From: Glandiceps talaboti
Taxonomy: Eukaryota > Hemichordata > Enteropneusta > Spengelidae
Direction of reading: 5' to 3'
DNA length: 60,000 nt
Assembly (NCBI RefSeq): GCF_964340395.1
Contig: NC_135571.1
Coordinates: 6,097,953 to 6,157,952, forward strand
The translations under genes and the position numbers were made by a program. The number at the start of each line of letters is the position of its first letter. Position 1 is the stretch's first letter. The notes below the pieces were generated by a model. It made no database searches and had not been told where the DNA came from. It saw only the letters and a program-made list of their open reading frames with translations. Shown here one piece after another: positions 16,020 through 28,130 of this stretch.

Positions 16020-16569
16020 AATCTACTGGGTAATTTCAGAGTTGAAGATTTTTGAGGAAAAGCAATGATATAGAATAACACTTCTAGAAACATCTCACCA
16101 AGTTTCAAACTCATTCACTTGAGATATAAGTTTTTGACCAAAATTCACATTTTTACACCTTAATTCCATATCACTCATGGAATCATGGTATGTGTAACAT
16201 ATCTTCGTCCATACATCCCTAAATGCATTTCCATTAAGTTTCAGCCCAATCTGCTCAGTGGTTTTGGAATTATAGATTTTTAACCAAAAAGACACATTTT
16301 TAGCCCTAATTTGCATATCACTGATGGAATCATCCCGTCATGGACAAATCATACTTTACATCCCCTTAAGAATGTTCCCACCAAATTTCGCACCAATCTG
16401 CCCAGTAGTTTCTGAGTAAGTTTTTTGACCAAAAATCACATTTTTTGACCCAAATCACACATCTGTGATGCGATCATTTTGGTTTGAACAATTTCCCAAC
16501 TAGACACCCAAGGTAATGGACCCACCAAATATCGTGGCAATCGGTTCAGCAGTTTTTGAGTTTAAGTTG

Positions 16570-16607
<38 letters not shown>

Positions 16608-16710
16608 CACACACACACACACACAGACAGACAGACAGACGCCGGGCGATCCCTATAGCACTACTGAACCTCAGTTCAGTTGTGCTAATAAAAATAAATT
16701 AAAACGAAAA
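16020..16710 (+). repeat. composite interspersed repeat, family D, copy 1
   Basis: Three to four degenerate units of about 130-145 bases carry the landmarks CCAATCTGC, a TTTTTGACCAAAAA-like block, and a CATATCACTGATGGAATCAT-like block. They are followed by (CA)n, then (CAGA)n, then GCCGGGCGATCC and a terminal hairpin (AGCACTACTGAAC with GTTCAGTTGTGCT) before AATAAAAA. The 3' structure recalls tails of RTE-like LINEs and dependent repeats; class unproven. Confidence 0.6.
16573..16640. repeat. (CA)n(CAGA)n microsatellite within the family D repeat
   Basis: About 26 CA units with one CG interruption, then CAGACAGA units leading into the element's tail. Confidence 0.95.
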
Positions 16711-16879
16711 CATTAAAGCGAAAACATGGATGAAATTAGGAATCTGCATTTTTTAAATCTGCAGTCTTTGATAAAGTGTTTACAGAGAAAAATAAGATAG
16801 CTTAGCAGGCGGTTTTCATGCTTTTATCATTAAACTTATAACCAAGAATAAAATCTTTTTTGGTCAAACTTATTTTGAT

Positions 16880-17830
16880 AGGCACATTTGCATACATTTT
16901 TGAATGTTTATTCACGTCTTTCAATTCCTGTTGTTACCTTCGCAATATATGTGATCATTTGGCTGTTGCTATGGGCGTGGTCTTGTTGCTTGGCAAATTT
17001 ACTTACATTTTTGAATTTTTACACCATTGTCTATTAATTCCTGTTATCTTTGTGAAATACACTACCGTTTGGCTGTTACTATGCGCATGCCATGGTTGCT
17101 AGGGATATTTGCATACATTTTAAAAAAATGTTTTCTCACTTGCCAACCAGAAGATGTTAACATTAAACAAAATATACTGCCATTTGGTTGTTGCTAAGGG
17201 TGTGGTCATAGTTGCTTGAGCCAATTTTGTCAACATGTTTTGAAGAAAATCTACAGAATAACACTTTCAGAAATATCTCACTAAGTTTCAGACTCATTGA
17301 CCAAGTACTTTTAGAAATATAAGTTTTTGACCACAAATGAACATTTTTACACCTAATTGGCATACCGCTCTTGGAATCATTGTATACTTAATATTTCTTC
17401 GTCCATACACCCCTAGATGCATTCCCATTAAATTTCAGCCCAATCTGCTCAGTGGTTTTTTAGATTTTTGACCAAAAAGGCACATTTGCAGCCCTAATTT
17501 GCATATCACTGATGGGACCATCATATCATGAACGATTCTTAGTAAAAACACCCTGAAAACCGTTTCACCCAAATTTGAACCCATAGTGTTTGAGTTTAAG
17601 GTTTTTGACCAAAAATCGCATATTTTGACCCAACTCACAAACTGGTGTTAAGATCGTTTTGATTTGAACAATTTCACAACTAGACACCCAAGGTAACGGA
17701 CCATCAAATATCATGGCAATCGGTTCAGCGGTTTTGACTTTAAGTTGTTTACACACACACACACAAACAGGCAGACGCCGAGTGATCCATATAGCACTAC
17801 TGAACCTCAGTTCAGTTGTGCTAATAAAAA
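16880..17830 (+). repeat. composite interspersed repeat, family D, copy 2
   Basis: The first part (to about 17215) has three diverged units of about 110-120 bases around GTTGCTATGGGCGTGGTC. The second part repeats the TTTTTGACC module seen in copy 1. A short (CA)n, GACGCCGAGTGATCC and the same terminal hairpin plus AATAAAAA close it. The order shows both modules belong to one element. Confidence 0.6.
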
Positions 17831-18012
17831 ATCTGGATCATGATAGTTTCATGCACATTTCCTACAAGGTATCCACATCCACCTACAATAACATGTAGAT
17901 ATCATTTCATATAGGGTACATAGATTATGAAAAATATGGACAACCTTTTACGGTATGATCATGACGTCTGATAAACTAAACTCTGGCCGAATGGGTATTA
18001 CATATGAATGTG

Positions 18013-18022
18013 TTTATTTATT
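18013..18022 (-). terminator. poly(A) signals, zinc-finger gene
   Basis: Overlapping AATAAATAAA lies about 50 bases beyond the downstream TAA (18072) and about 240 bases beyond the in-frame TGA (18258). The position fits the longer reading frame as the original 3' end. Confidence 0.5.
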
Positions 18023-18071
18023 TGTATGAATTCTCATGTGTAATTTCATATTAGAAATTTCATTAAAATGT

Positions 18072-18257
18072 TTACTTCATAATACAAATACCACATTCCT
18101 TACATACAAACGACCTTTCATTTGTGTGGATTCTCATGTGATCTTTTAAAGCACCACTTTGAGTAAAACTTTGACCACACTCCTTACATACAAATGGTCT
18201 TTCATTTGTATGGATTCTCATGTGTAATTTCAAAATACCACTTTGAGTAAAACTTTG
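18072..18257 (-). pseudogene. zinc-finger coding stranded after an in-frame TGA
   Basis: Directly after the TGA the same frame continues for 61 codons to TAA. It encodes the rest of finger 16 (QSFTQSG..HMRIH), a complete finger 17 (CKECGQSFTQSGALKDH..), and the first half of finger 18 ending CGICIMK. No other stop interrupts it. Finger 16 was already decayed: the expected FVC reads CVR, so a zinc ligand Cys is Arg, and the expected Gly codon GGT is TGA, two changes. The tail is either newly lost coding or reached by readthrough. Sequencing error is less likely given several changes in one finger. Confidence 0.75.
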
Positions 18258-21200
18258 TCAACACTCCTTACGTACACATGGCCTTTCGTTTGTGTGGATT
18301 CTCATGTGTACTTTCAAAGCACCCCTTTGAGTAAAACTTTTACCACACTCCTTACATACAAACGGTCTTTCTTTTGTATGGATTCTCATGTGTACTTTCA
18401 AATCACCACTGTGAGTAAAACGCTTACCACACTCCTTACATACAAATGGTCTTTCATTTGTATGGCGTCTCATGTGTACTTTCAAATTACTACTATTAAC
18501 AAAACATTTATCACACTCCTTACATACAAATGGTCTTTCATTTCGATGGATTCTCATGTGTACTGTCAAAGCACCACTTTGAGAAAAAGTTTTACCACAC
18601 TCCTTACATACAAACGGTCTTTCATTTGTATGGCGTCTCATGTGTACTTTCAAATTACTACTATTAACAAAACATTTATCACACTCCTTACATACAAATG
18701 GTCTTTCATTTCGATGGATTCTCATGTGTACTGTCAAAGCACCACTGTGAGTAAAACGCTTACCACACTCCTTACATACAAATGGTCTTTCATTTGTATG
18801 GCGTCTCATGTGTACTTTCAAAGCACCACTTTGAGAAAAACTTTTACCACACTCCTTACATACAAACGGTCTTTCTTTTGTATGGATTCTCATGTGTACT
18901 TTCAAATCACCACTGTGAGTAAAACGCTTACCACACTCCTTACATACAAACGGTCTTTCATTTGTATGGCATCTCATGTGTACTTTCAAATTACTACTAT
19001 TAACAAAACATTTATCACACTCCTTACATACAAATGGTCTTTCATTTCGATGGATTCTCATGTGTACTGTCAAAGCACCACTTTGAGAAAAAGTTTTACC
19101 ACACTCCTTACATACAAACGGTCTTTCATTTGTATGGCGTCTCATGTGTACTTTCAAATTACTACTATTAACAAAACATTTATCACACTCCTTACATACA
19201 AATGGTCTTTCATTTCGATGGATTCTCATGTGTACTGTCAAAGCACCACTGTGAGTAAAACGCTTACCACACTCCTTACATACAAATGGTCTTTCATTTG
19301 TATGGCGTCTCATGTGTACTTTCAAATTACAACTTTTAACAAAACATTTATCACACTCCTTACATACAAATGGTCTTTCATTTCGATGGATTCTCATGTG
19401 TACTGTCAAAGCACCACTTTGAGAAAAAGTTTTACCACACTCCGTACATAAAAATGGTCTTTCATTTGTATGGATTCTCATGTGTTCTTTCAAATCACCA
19501 CTTCGAGTAAAACTTTTACCACACTCCTTACATACAAATGACCTTTCATTGGTGTGTATTCCTTTGTCATCACTTATAACACTATAGTTTATACAATGCT
19601 CCTTAGAGTCTGGTAGAGTCCTTTCATTGCTAATATTATCACTACTTTCACATGCAATTGTAGTTTGTAGAGAATTTTGGTTCTCATTAATCACTAACAC
19701 ATCACAGTCACTTCTTGTACTATACTCTATACAATGCTCCTCAGTGTCTTCTTCAACCATGACTTCATCCAATGTAACAAGACCATGTTGACAAAGGCAA
19801 TCTATTACCACGAATTTATCTGTTGACACAAAGGAATAAAGATGTTAGTGAAGTGACTCACTGATCACATATGTAAATCAACATTTTAATATTATCATGA
19901 ATTGCTGAAAAGACAGTGATCATCTGAAGACTATATTAGGGGTCCTCATTTGACTCTGAGTTGACTCTACTCTAACTGAACCTAAAAAAAAAAGTAAATA
20001 TGAACAGTAAATGTCCACTCTGAATAGGGTTAGATTTAATAGGTCAGGTACAATACGAGTTTAGAGTCGACTTATCTTTTATGTCTGACACACAATTCCA
20101 TTTGATTATGTAAGTGTATAGTTTCCTAGATAAGTAGGGTTCCAGGGTTAAAGTACAGGGTTGCTGCTAAATGATTGGAATACATGAAGGCTATGCTAAT
20201 ATTAAATTGGATGACTTTGGTATGTGATCTGTGTCAGGTACAAAAATCCAGTGTGACTGGACTCCCAAATCCAGCTTATTAGTTTTAGTACTTTGTGATG
20301 CCTCAGAGTGAAACTCCTGTTTGTAGTCTGAACATAGTATATGTCACTAACCAATTTCATCCAAATATGTGATATATATGAATGCAACAGTGTGACAAAC
20401 AACCATGATACAGACAAACTCATAACAGATGTGAACAATACCCTGGTAGACACACACATGACATCACATGGATAGCAGAAACTAAATGATGTGGTATTGT
20501 GCTGTGTAAGTCTTTCTCAGGGATATTGACTAAACAACATCATAGTGCACTGTATTTCTCTTATGTGTCAAGAAGTTTCCTTGTGATTAGTGGAAATGAC
20601 AGACTGACAAAATATATAAGAATTATGCATGCTTAGGCGAAAAAAAAGAAGAGAAAGAATTGTTTCTGGTCAGGACAGTTTGTCTAAAATGGTATGATGA
20701 CATGATTTTTTTTTTAAATTCTCGACAAACATGTCACGCAGTCTACTATTCATGGCAGTTAAGTTACTGGTCTTTTTATTTAGTAATTTAGCATTAGTGT
20801 GTATGGGGCAAGTGTCATTTCCTTGTTCATGATTTGCTCTGCAGTTACCTTCACTGTATTAGGGAGGGTTATTTTTGTGTTTCCCCATGGATCTGCAGAC
20901 TGTATGGGCTGGCTAAACATGAAAAAACTGACTGACACAAGGGTATTTAAATAGTGTGCATGGTTTGCCGAAACAGTTATCTTTTTTTTGGCTACTTAAC
21001 AACCATTTTTTTTAAATTTACCCTTAATGTTGTGAACCATTTGTGTATTGAAGTAAAGATCTCTACATAAACCTTCACTGAAAAATAGTAGCAATAGCTC
21101 TGTAGCACAACTGTCCAGTTAGTGATAATTGTTTTTTAACAACATTAATTCACATTCCAATTCATCCTTGTTCCTACCTAAGCACTATGCACCATCACTT

Positions 21201-22964
21201 TAGTGTTGATATGCATGAACAGTTTTTTAGTTGCTGGATGACTACGTGTCATTTCATTGAATATTTATCAACTTGCCTAAACTCATCCTGTTGGTAGTTT
21301 TGCCATATTCACCATCAGTTGCTATGTGTGTGGTCTTGTTGCTAGGACAGTAGGTATACATATATTTTTACTTTTGAATGTTTATTCACTTGTGCATTAA
21401 TCTATGTTATTTTCACAATATGCACAATTATTTTACTGTTGCTATGTGTGTGGTCCTGTTGCTAGGACAGTAGGTATACATATATTTTTACTTTTGAATG
21501 TTTATTCACTTGTGCATTAATCTATGTTATTTTCACAATATGCACAATTATTTTACTGTTGCTATGTGTGTGGTCTTGTTGCTAGGACAGTAGGTATACA
21601 TATATTTTTACTTTTGAATGTTTATTCACTTGTGCATTAATCTATGTTATTTTCACAATATGCACAATTATTTTACTGTTGCTATGTGTGTGGTCTTGTT
21701 GCTAGGACAGTAGGTATACATATATTTTTACTTTTGAATGTTTATTCACTTGTGCATTAATCTATGTTATTTTCACAATATGCACAATTATTTTACTGTT
21801 GCTATGTGTGTGGTCTTGTTGCTAGGACAGTAGGTATACATATATTTTTACTTTTGAATGTTTATTCACTTGTGCATTAATCTATGTTATTTTCACAATA
21901 TGCACAATTATTTTACTGTTGCTATGTGTGTGGTCTTGTTGCTAGGACAGTAGGTATACTTATATGTTTACTTTTGAATGTTTATTCACTTGTGCATTAA
22001 TCTATGTTATTTTCACAATATGCACAATTATTTTACTGTTGCTATGTGTGTGGTCTTGTTGCTAGGACAGTAGGTATACATATATTTTTACTTTTGAATG
22101 TTTTATTCCCATGTGCATTAATCTATGTTATCTTCGCAATATGCACAATTATTTTACTGTTGCTATGTGCATGGCCTTGTTGCTAAGCATACAATACACA
22201 TCCACATTTACAGTTGCTTGAGGAGTGATCTCGTTACTAGGCATATAGCATACATATTTTTGAATGTGTAGTCACTTGCAAACGCAACTATATTGCTATC
22301 TTTGCAAAATGTGTAGACATATAGTCATTGCTAAGGGTGTAGTCATGGTTGCTAGGGCCATTTGTGACTATATCTTTAACAATATCAGCAGAATAACTCC
22401 TCTAGAGACAACCTCACAAAACGTGAGCCCCCACTCACAAAGTAGTTTTCGAGATATAAATTTTTGATAAAATTTCATATTTTTAGAGCTACTGCACAAG
22501 TGTTTGGAACTCAACACCATAGCAAAAAGCCCAAAAATTGTGTAAAAGATTTGCTATTGTATGTTCAATAACAAACATATCGCACATTTATTAATAATTT
22601 GCAGATGTGGTCTATAATAATTCATGTTGATTTCTCAAGTAGGATACCATGAGGAAATTGTGTTAGAATTATAAATCCAAAATAGATATCCAATTCTCCT
22701 CCATATTACCACTTTAGCCAGTTCATCTGTGCTAAAAAGCAGTTTCATTATATTTCATTCAAATCCAAGACTACTGGATTAAAAATCTGCAAATAACAAA
22801 CTTGTTATCAAGTCAATATTCTACAATGGAATGAGTGATGTTATGTTTTAAAACAACATACCTTTGTCAGAGAGTGTATTATTCTCAAGTCGATAAAGTA
22901 AGACTTGATATGCTTCATTCAAGTCTCGTTCATATAGACTAAATACCAACTCTTCATTGTCCAT
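18258..22964 (-). CDS. C2H2 zinc-finger protein, 15 tandem fingers, two coding exons
   Basis: Likely a sequence-specific DNA-binding nuclear protein of 554 residues. Exon A (22964-22862) gives residues 1-34, starting at an ATG in AGAAATGG context. A phase-1 intron of 3042 bases follows, and exon B starts at 19819 after TTTGTGTCAACAG. Residues 1 to about 60 are an unrecognised, probably helical region ([18 protein letters not shown]). Residues 61 to about 125 are acidic with two copies of an EHCI.YS..SD motif. From residue 131, fifteen Cys2His2 fingers repeat every 28 residues with [10 protein letters not shown] linkers, which are less canonical than TGEKP. Fingers 4-9 and 10-15 are a six-finger duplication. 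The frame ends at a TGA inside finger 16, although finger coding continues beyond. No KRAB, SCAN or BTB domain is visible. The target is unknown. Confidence 0.9.
21319..22195. repeat. 120-bp minisatellite, seven near-identical units plus a diverged eighth
   Basis: TTGCTATGTGTGTGGTC recurs exactly every 120 bases from 21319 to 22039, and a diverged unit starts near 22160. The unit corresponds to the GTTGCTA module of the family D repeat, expanded and homogenised here. It sits inside the intron of the zinc-finger gene. Confidence 0.95.
22196..22500 (+). repeat. family D repeat, 3' continuation
   Basis: Diverged GTTGCTA units are followed by AGAATAACTCCTCTAGAGAC and a GAGATATAAATTTTTGATAAA block. 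These match the module junction at 17220-17340 in the same order, so the minisatellite is embedded in a truncated family D element. Confidence 0.5.
22505..22720. mobile_element. diverged, truncated TTAA-family palindromic element
   Basis: The centre GCTATTGTATGTTCAATAAC and the right arm (TTCTCAAGTAGGA, AAATCCAAAATAGATA, CCATATTACCACTTTA) match the intact copies at 27126 and 44194. Most of the left arm is missing. It is intronic in the zinc-finger gene. Confidence 0.65.
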
Positions 22965-22972
22965 TTCTGACA
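22862..22972 (-). CDS. zinc-finger gene, N-terminal coding exon
   Basis: It starts after CATTTTCTTTCAG and ends before GTATGT. Eight untranslated bases precede the ATG, so a 5' UTR exon must lie further upstream. Residues 1-34 are encoded, and the last base pairs with AT of the next exon to make Asp35. The joined frame is open through the whole finger array. Confidence 0.85.
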
Positions 22973-22975
22973 CTG

Positions 22976-24780
<1,805 letters not shown>

Positions 24781-24856
<76 letters not shown>
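24781..24856. repeat. (TA)n microsatellite
   Basis: 38 TA units, flanked on both sides by ACACATGGTGCA-type sequence. Confidence 0.98.
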
Positions 24857-24863
<7 letters not shown>

Positions 24864-24944
24864 GGTGCAATATATCCTATCATATTCTTCTTTTAAATCC
24901 GCATCTAAAAATCAGTACCCATGCATATGAATGACAATGTTAAC

Positions 24945-25045
24945 GTATGTATGTATGTATGTATGTATGTATGTATGTATGTATGTATGTATGTATGTAT
25001 GTATGTATGTATGTATGTATGTATGTATGTATGTATGTATGTATT
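24945..25045. repeat. (TATG)n microsatellite
   Basis: About 25 perfect units directly abut the LINE 3' fragment that follows. Confidence 0.98.
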
Positions 25046-25185
25046 GTTTGGGTTTGATATCTTCAAAGCCAAACTCAAAACTTATCTATTCCATAGAGCA
25101 TTCATGTGAACTGGGAGCGCCATTGGGCATCTTTTGATGGATATTTGGCGCTTTATAAATTTGTGTTTATTATAACATAAATTAT
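25046..25185 (+). mobile_element. LINE 3' end fragment (L2/CR1-like)
   Basis: A short frame reads [18 protein letters not shown] then stop, matching the typical F-K-x-K-L-K-T-x-L-F C-terminus of non-LTR reverse transcriptases. It is followed by GGCGCTTTATAAATTTG, close to the GCGCTATATAAA ending of L2/CR1 elements. Everything upstream is missing; the element is heavily 5'-truncated. Confidence 0.65.
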
Positions 25186-25913
25186 TAATGTCGATTCATA
25201 CCTTCTACAACATTATAATTGTCTTCTGAATTGTCAGAACAGTTGATTGCATACTAGGAACTTCAACGATATTTTTTCATACGTAAAAATATTACATCAT
25301 CGGCTAATGTATAAGTTATATTTTAACACCTGGTTTGAGTTCAGTCAGTTGCAAGTGATGGTTACGTATGTTTCAGTATGTAGAATACTACGAGTGACTT
25401 TTGGATATGCAGCAAACGTTTACCACTAAATCGTACAAATTCAGCTTGTGCACCTTTAGCTAGGAGGAAGGTCATGTTTGTTTAGAGAGAGGAAATTAGG
25501 GGAGGGCAACTTTATAGCACGATGGAATGGGAGGGGGGAGAGGTAACATTTTATGCAACAGATCAGGCTTAATTTCCCCTGCCCCTTCCTTGTAATTAGG
25601 ATAATTTCTGAAGGCTCTTTAACGTTTATGTGTGTGTTTTGAATCCTTTCACAACGTGTTTCGTCTTGAAACTTCATGTCACACCGTGTGATATCACATG
25701 CCCCTATCATAATGATTGCGCTATCATATTACGTTTGCTCAAGTTTGGTCATATGACGTCACATCATAACAGTGACTACTACTGCTATATTGTGTTGTGA
25801 TATAACGTCAAATCACGCTATAGCACTAGACCTCAAGTCACGTGACATCACGTCACATCATATCACATCAAATCATATAACATCGTATCGCAGGAGTCTT
25901 TCAAGCATAAGCA
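25186..25913. other. spacer with CATCA-type pentamers near 25750-25885
   Basis: The last 130 bases hold degenerate CGTCA/CATCA pentamers (CACATCATATCACATCAAAT). They lie just beyond the 3' end of peptide gene B and echo the tract after gene A. Confidence 0.5.
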
Positions 25914-25919
25914 TTTATT
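25914..25919 (-). terminator. poly(A) signal, peptide gene B
   Basis: AATAAA in the context GAAATAAAT, about 190 bases beyond the stop codon. Confidence 0.55.
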
Positions 25920-26106
25920 TCAACAGGACACCAAAATAGTAAAACATACAGTACATGACAGAATAGACTCTGTTATATTAATAATAATCCCATAAATAAT
26001 CCCATAATTAAGCTTAATGATATTAAACCAACAGCTGACTGTTGCACTCGACAGCAAAAATGACCATCAAACCGTACCATAGTAAAGTTAAATACAATGT
26101 GATCTA

Positions 26107-26199
26107 TTAACGGCTGATTTGCATACATTTGTATTCTTCCGAGGTATCTGTGAAGATAAGAAAATGAGAAAATGTAAAAAGATTAGACGAGAGAGAGAG

Positions 26200-26279
<80 letters not shown>

Positions 26280-27559
26280 ACTGAGACAGACAGTGGCAGA
26301 GAGACACAGAAACATCAACAGAGAGACAGAAAAAGGAGAGGGGGGGCTACATACATACAAACACGCACATACATACATAGTTATACATACATACATACAT
26401 ACATACATACATACATACATACATACATCCACACATACATCACAACATAGTGGTTGGCTGTCGATGTATAGTAGGTAGGGTTATACTTACGAATACATTT
26501 AGCATTGTCAGGATTACCGTTATAATCAACACAACATGTGCTTTCAGGGTCACACATCTCACCAATACTCTTTGTATTGCCACTGTGACACTGCAATACA
26601 ATGCAAAATAAACCAAAATGAACTGATTTGTTATGGAACTTGCAACATGTAAGATTCGATTTTTCATAAATGTTGTATAAAATAACACCAATAACTGTCC
26701 AAATACGTATTTTGATTAAAATACTAATACGTGTCAAAGAATCACTAACTTATTAGGTAGTCAGTCTGTATCAAGAGCAGACCTTTCGTAAGAAAACTAT
26801 GGACAATTTATGCACCTGTTACATCTGCACGAAGGATATTGAATATGTATAACAAAAGAAATTTGCATGTTAAGACAATGCAGTGGTCGGAACTTCGTAT
26901 AGGTCGATTTTGACTCGATAAAAATAAAGTAGTGTTCATTCCAATGTATGTTGAGAAACACCAAACGATAAAATGTCGAGATTTTGGTAAATCTTTTGTT
27001 GAACCAGAAGACGACGTTTTGTTACAAGTAAATTTTCATTGTAATAAACCTACAGTGAATGAAGAAGACTTTTGGTGGTCTGAGATATGGTGAAGCGATA
27101 TTTCAAGTGACGAAACCCGTCTTAAAGTGGCCATATGGATGAGAATTTGGTATTTATTTTTGTTTAATGTGAAAGAACAGTGACCAAGTCCGTGTTCATA
27201 ACTCAATACATTGCAAAAAGATGCAAAAAGTGTAAAAAGTTTGTTATTGTACGTACAATAACAAACATTTTACACATTGTTTAATATTTTGCAGTTTATT
27301 GAGTTGCGAACATGAACTTGGTATATGTTATTTCACATTATTTTTTCAAGTAGAAAAACATAGTGAAACTGTTTCATCAAATAAAAATCCAAAATAAATA
27401 CCAAATTCTCATCCATATGGCCACTTTAAATAAGAAACTGATAAGTATCTTATATCTAATATGGTATCATCAAATACTCACATCTACATCTTCACGACGA
27501 GATCGATCTGGCATGGCAACAGCAAGTGTTACAATCAACAGAATAACGAGTGTCTTCAT
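26107..27559 (-). CDS. peptide gene B: secreted six-cysteine peptide, 72 aa, three exons
   Basis: Coding exons are 27559-27482, 26590-26491 and 26147-26107 (TAA). Introns are 891 and 343 bases. Exon 1 encodes a MKTL start, a hydrophobic signal segment ending AVAM, then a charged stretch with an Arg-Arg pair (DRSRRED) that may be a propeptide. Exon 2 carries the core CCVDYNGNPDNAKC. Exon 3 adds the last cysteine and ends MQISR. The spacing is C-x11-C-x5-CC-x11-C-x8-C. Intron phases (0, then 1) match peptide gene A, and so does the pattern T-x4-K-C-x2-I in exon 3. Both genes lie on the same strand, about 13 kb apart, consistent with a duplication. The product is inferred to be secreted; its activity is unknown. 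The cysteine order is knottin-like, which alone does not prove fold or function. Confidence 0.85.
26191..26275. repeat. (GA)n microsatellite
   Basis: About 40 GA units with one early interruption, in intron 2 of peptide gene B, only about 45 bases from the exon 3 acceptor. Confidence 0.98.
26383..26428. repeat. (CATA)n microsatellite
   Basis: About 11 CATA units, in intron 2 of peptide gene B. Confidence 0.95.
26491..26590 (-). CDS. peptide gene B, exon 2 (cysteine-rich core)
   Basis: 100 bases, phase 0 in and phase 1 out. The acceptor is TTGCAG, preceded by TTTATTTTGCA as in gene A. The donor is GTAAGT. Five of six cysteines are encoded here. Confidence 0.87.
27122..27429. mobile_element. 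palindromic TTAA-flanked MITE, copy in intron 1 of peptide gene B (300 bp)
   Basis: The element runs from AGTGGCCATATGGATGAG to CTCATCCATATGGCCACT, with TTAA directly outside each end. The two arms are nearly complementary throughout and meet at GTTATTGTACGTACAATAAC. The left arm lacks about 45 bases present in the 44194 copy. TTAA flanks and no coding sequence suggest a piggyBac-type non-autonomous element. Confidence 0.8.
27482..27559 (-). CDS. peptide gene B, exon 1 (signal peptide and charged segment)
   Basis: 26 codons ending EDVD before donor GTGAGTA. The start ATG is the first in the predicted transcript from the TATA box. Confidence 0.84.
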
Positions 27560-27682
27560 ATCTGATAATTTCGATGTAGAGTTCTTCGAGGGAAATACGT
27601 AGTGCGAAGTCTATCGTTGTTTAGTGGTATGTCGTCTAGATCTCCAATTCAAAAAGTGTATGGTAATTCGCATTCTACAGCC

Positions 27683-27689
27683 TTTTATA
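27683..27689 (-). promoter_or_regulatory. TATA box, peptide gene B
   Basis: CTATAAAAGG, a consensus TATA box, lies about 125 bases before the ATG and predicts a start site near 27659. Confidence 0.65.
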
Positions 27690-28130
27690 GGTTTGCACAA
27701 AAAATTGGTTCAAATATATCACGCCACTGTCATTTTTTACAACATAAGGATGCTTGCTGTCAATATGTGTTTTGTCAGTTTTTGTAAGCATGAAAATCTC
27801 CATATGGTGCCAACTGTGCATCAATGTAAATAACCTTCACACGACCTCAACAAGTATTTATTAAAACGACCATTTATCATAGAATGGATTATTTACAGGA
27901 TTTGATTTGACAAACGGTTTCCTTTGTATTACATGAACACCACATGGTGTGGAGTTATTCACAGATGATAAGGAGCTAACATACATTGTCGTTATCACCA
28001 TGAAGTACTTTTTTGCCGACCAAATGTTACACAAACTGAAAAACGAATTAGAAACCTAAACAATTCACGCGTTATTTTTTTTATTTTTTATATACATTAA
28101 TAGAACACTTCTTATGTGCTATAGTGTAGA
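27690..28130. other. upstream region of peptide gene B
   Basis: No further motif or gene recognised. Confidence 0.4.

Noticed and set aside
18243-19451. 402-codon plus-strand open frame
   Set aside because: It is antisense to the zinc-finger array and remains open only because the 84-bp repeat unit lacks stops in that frame.
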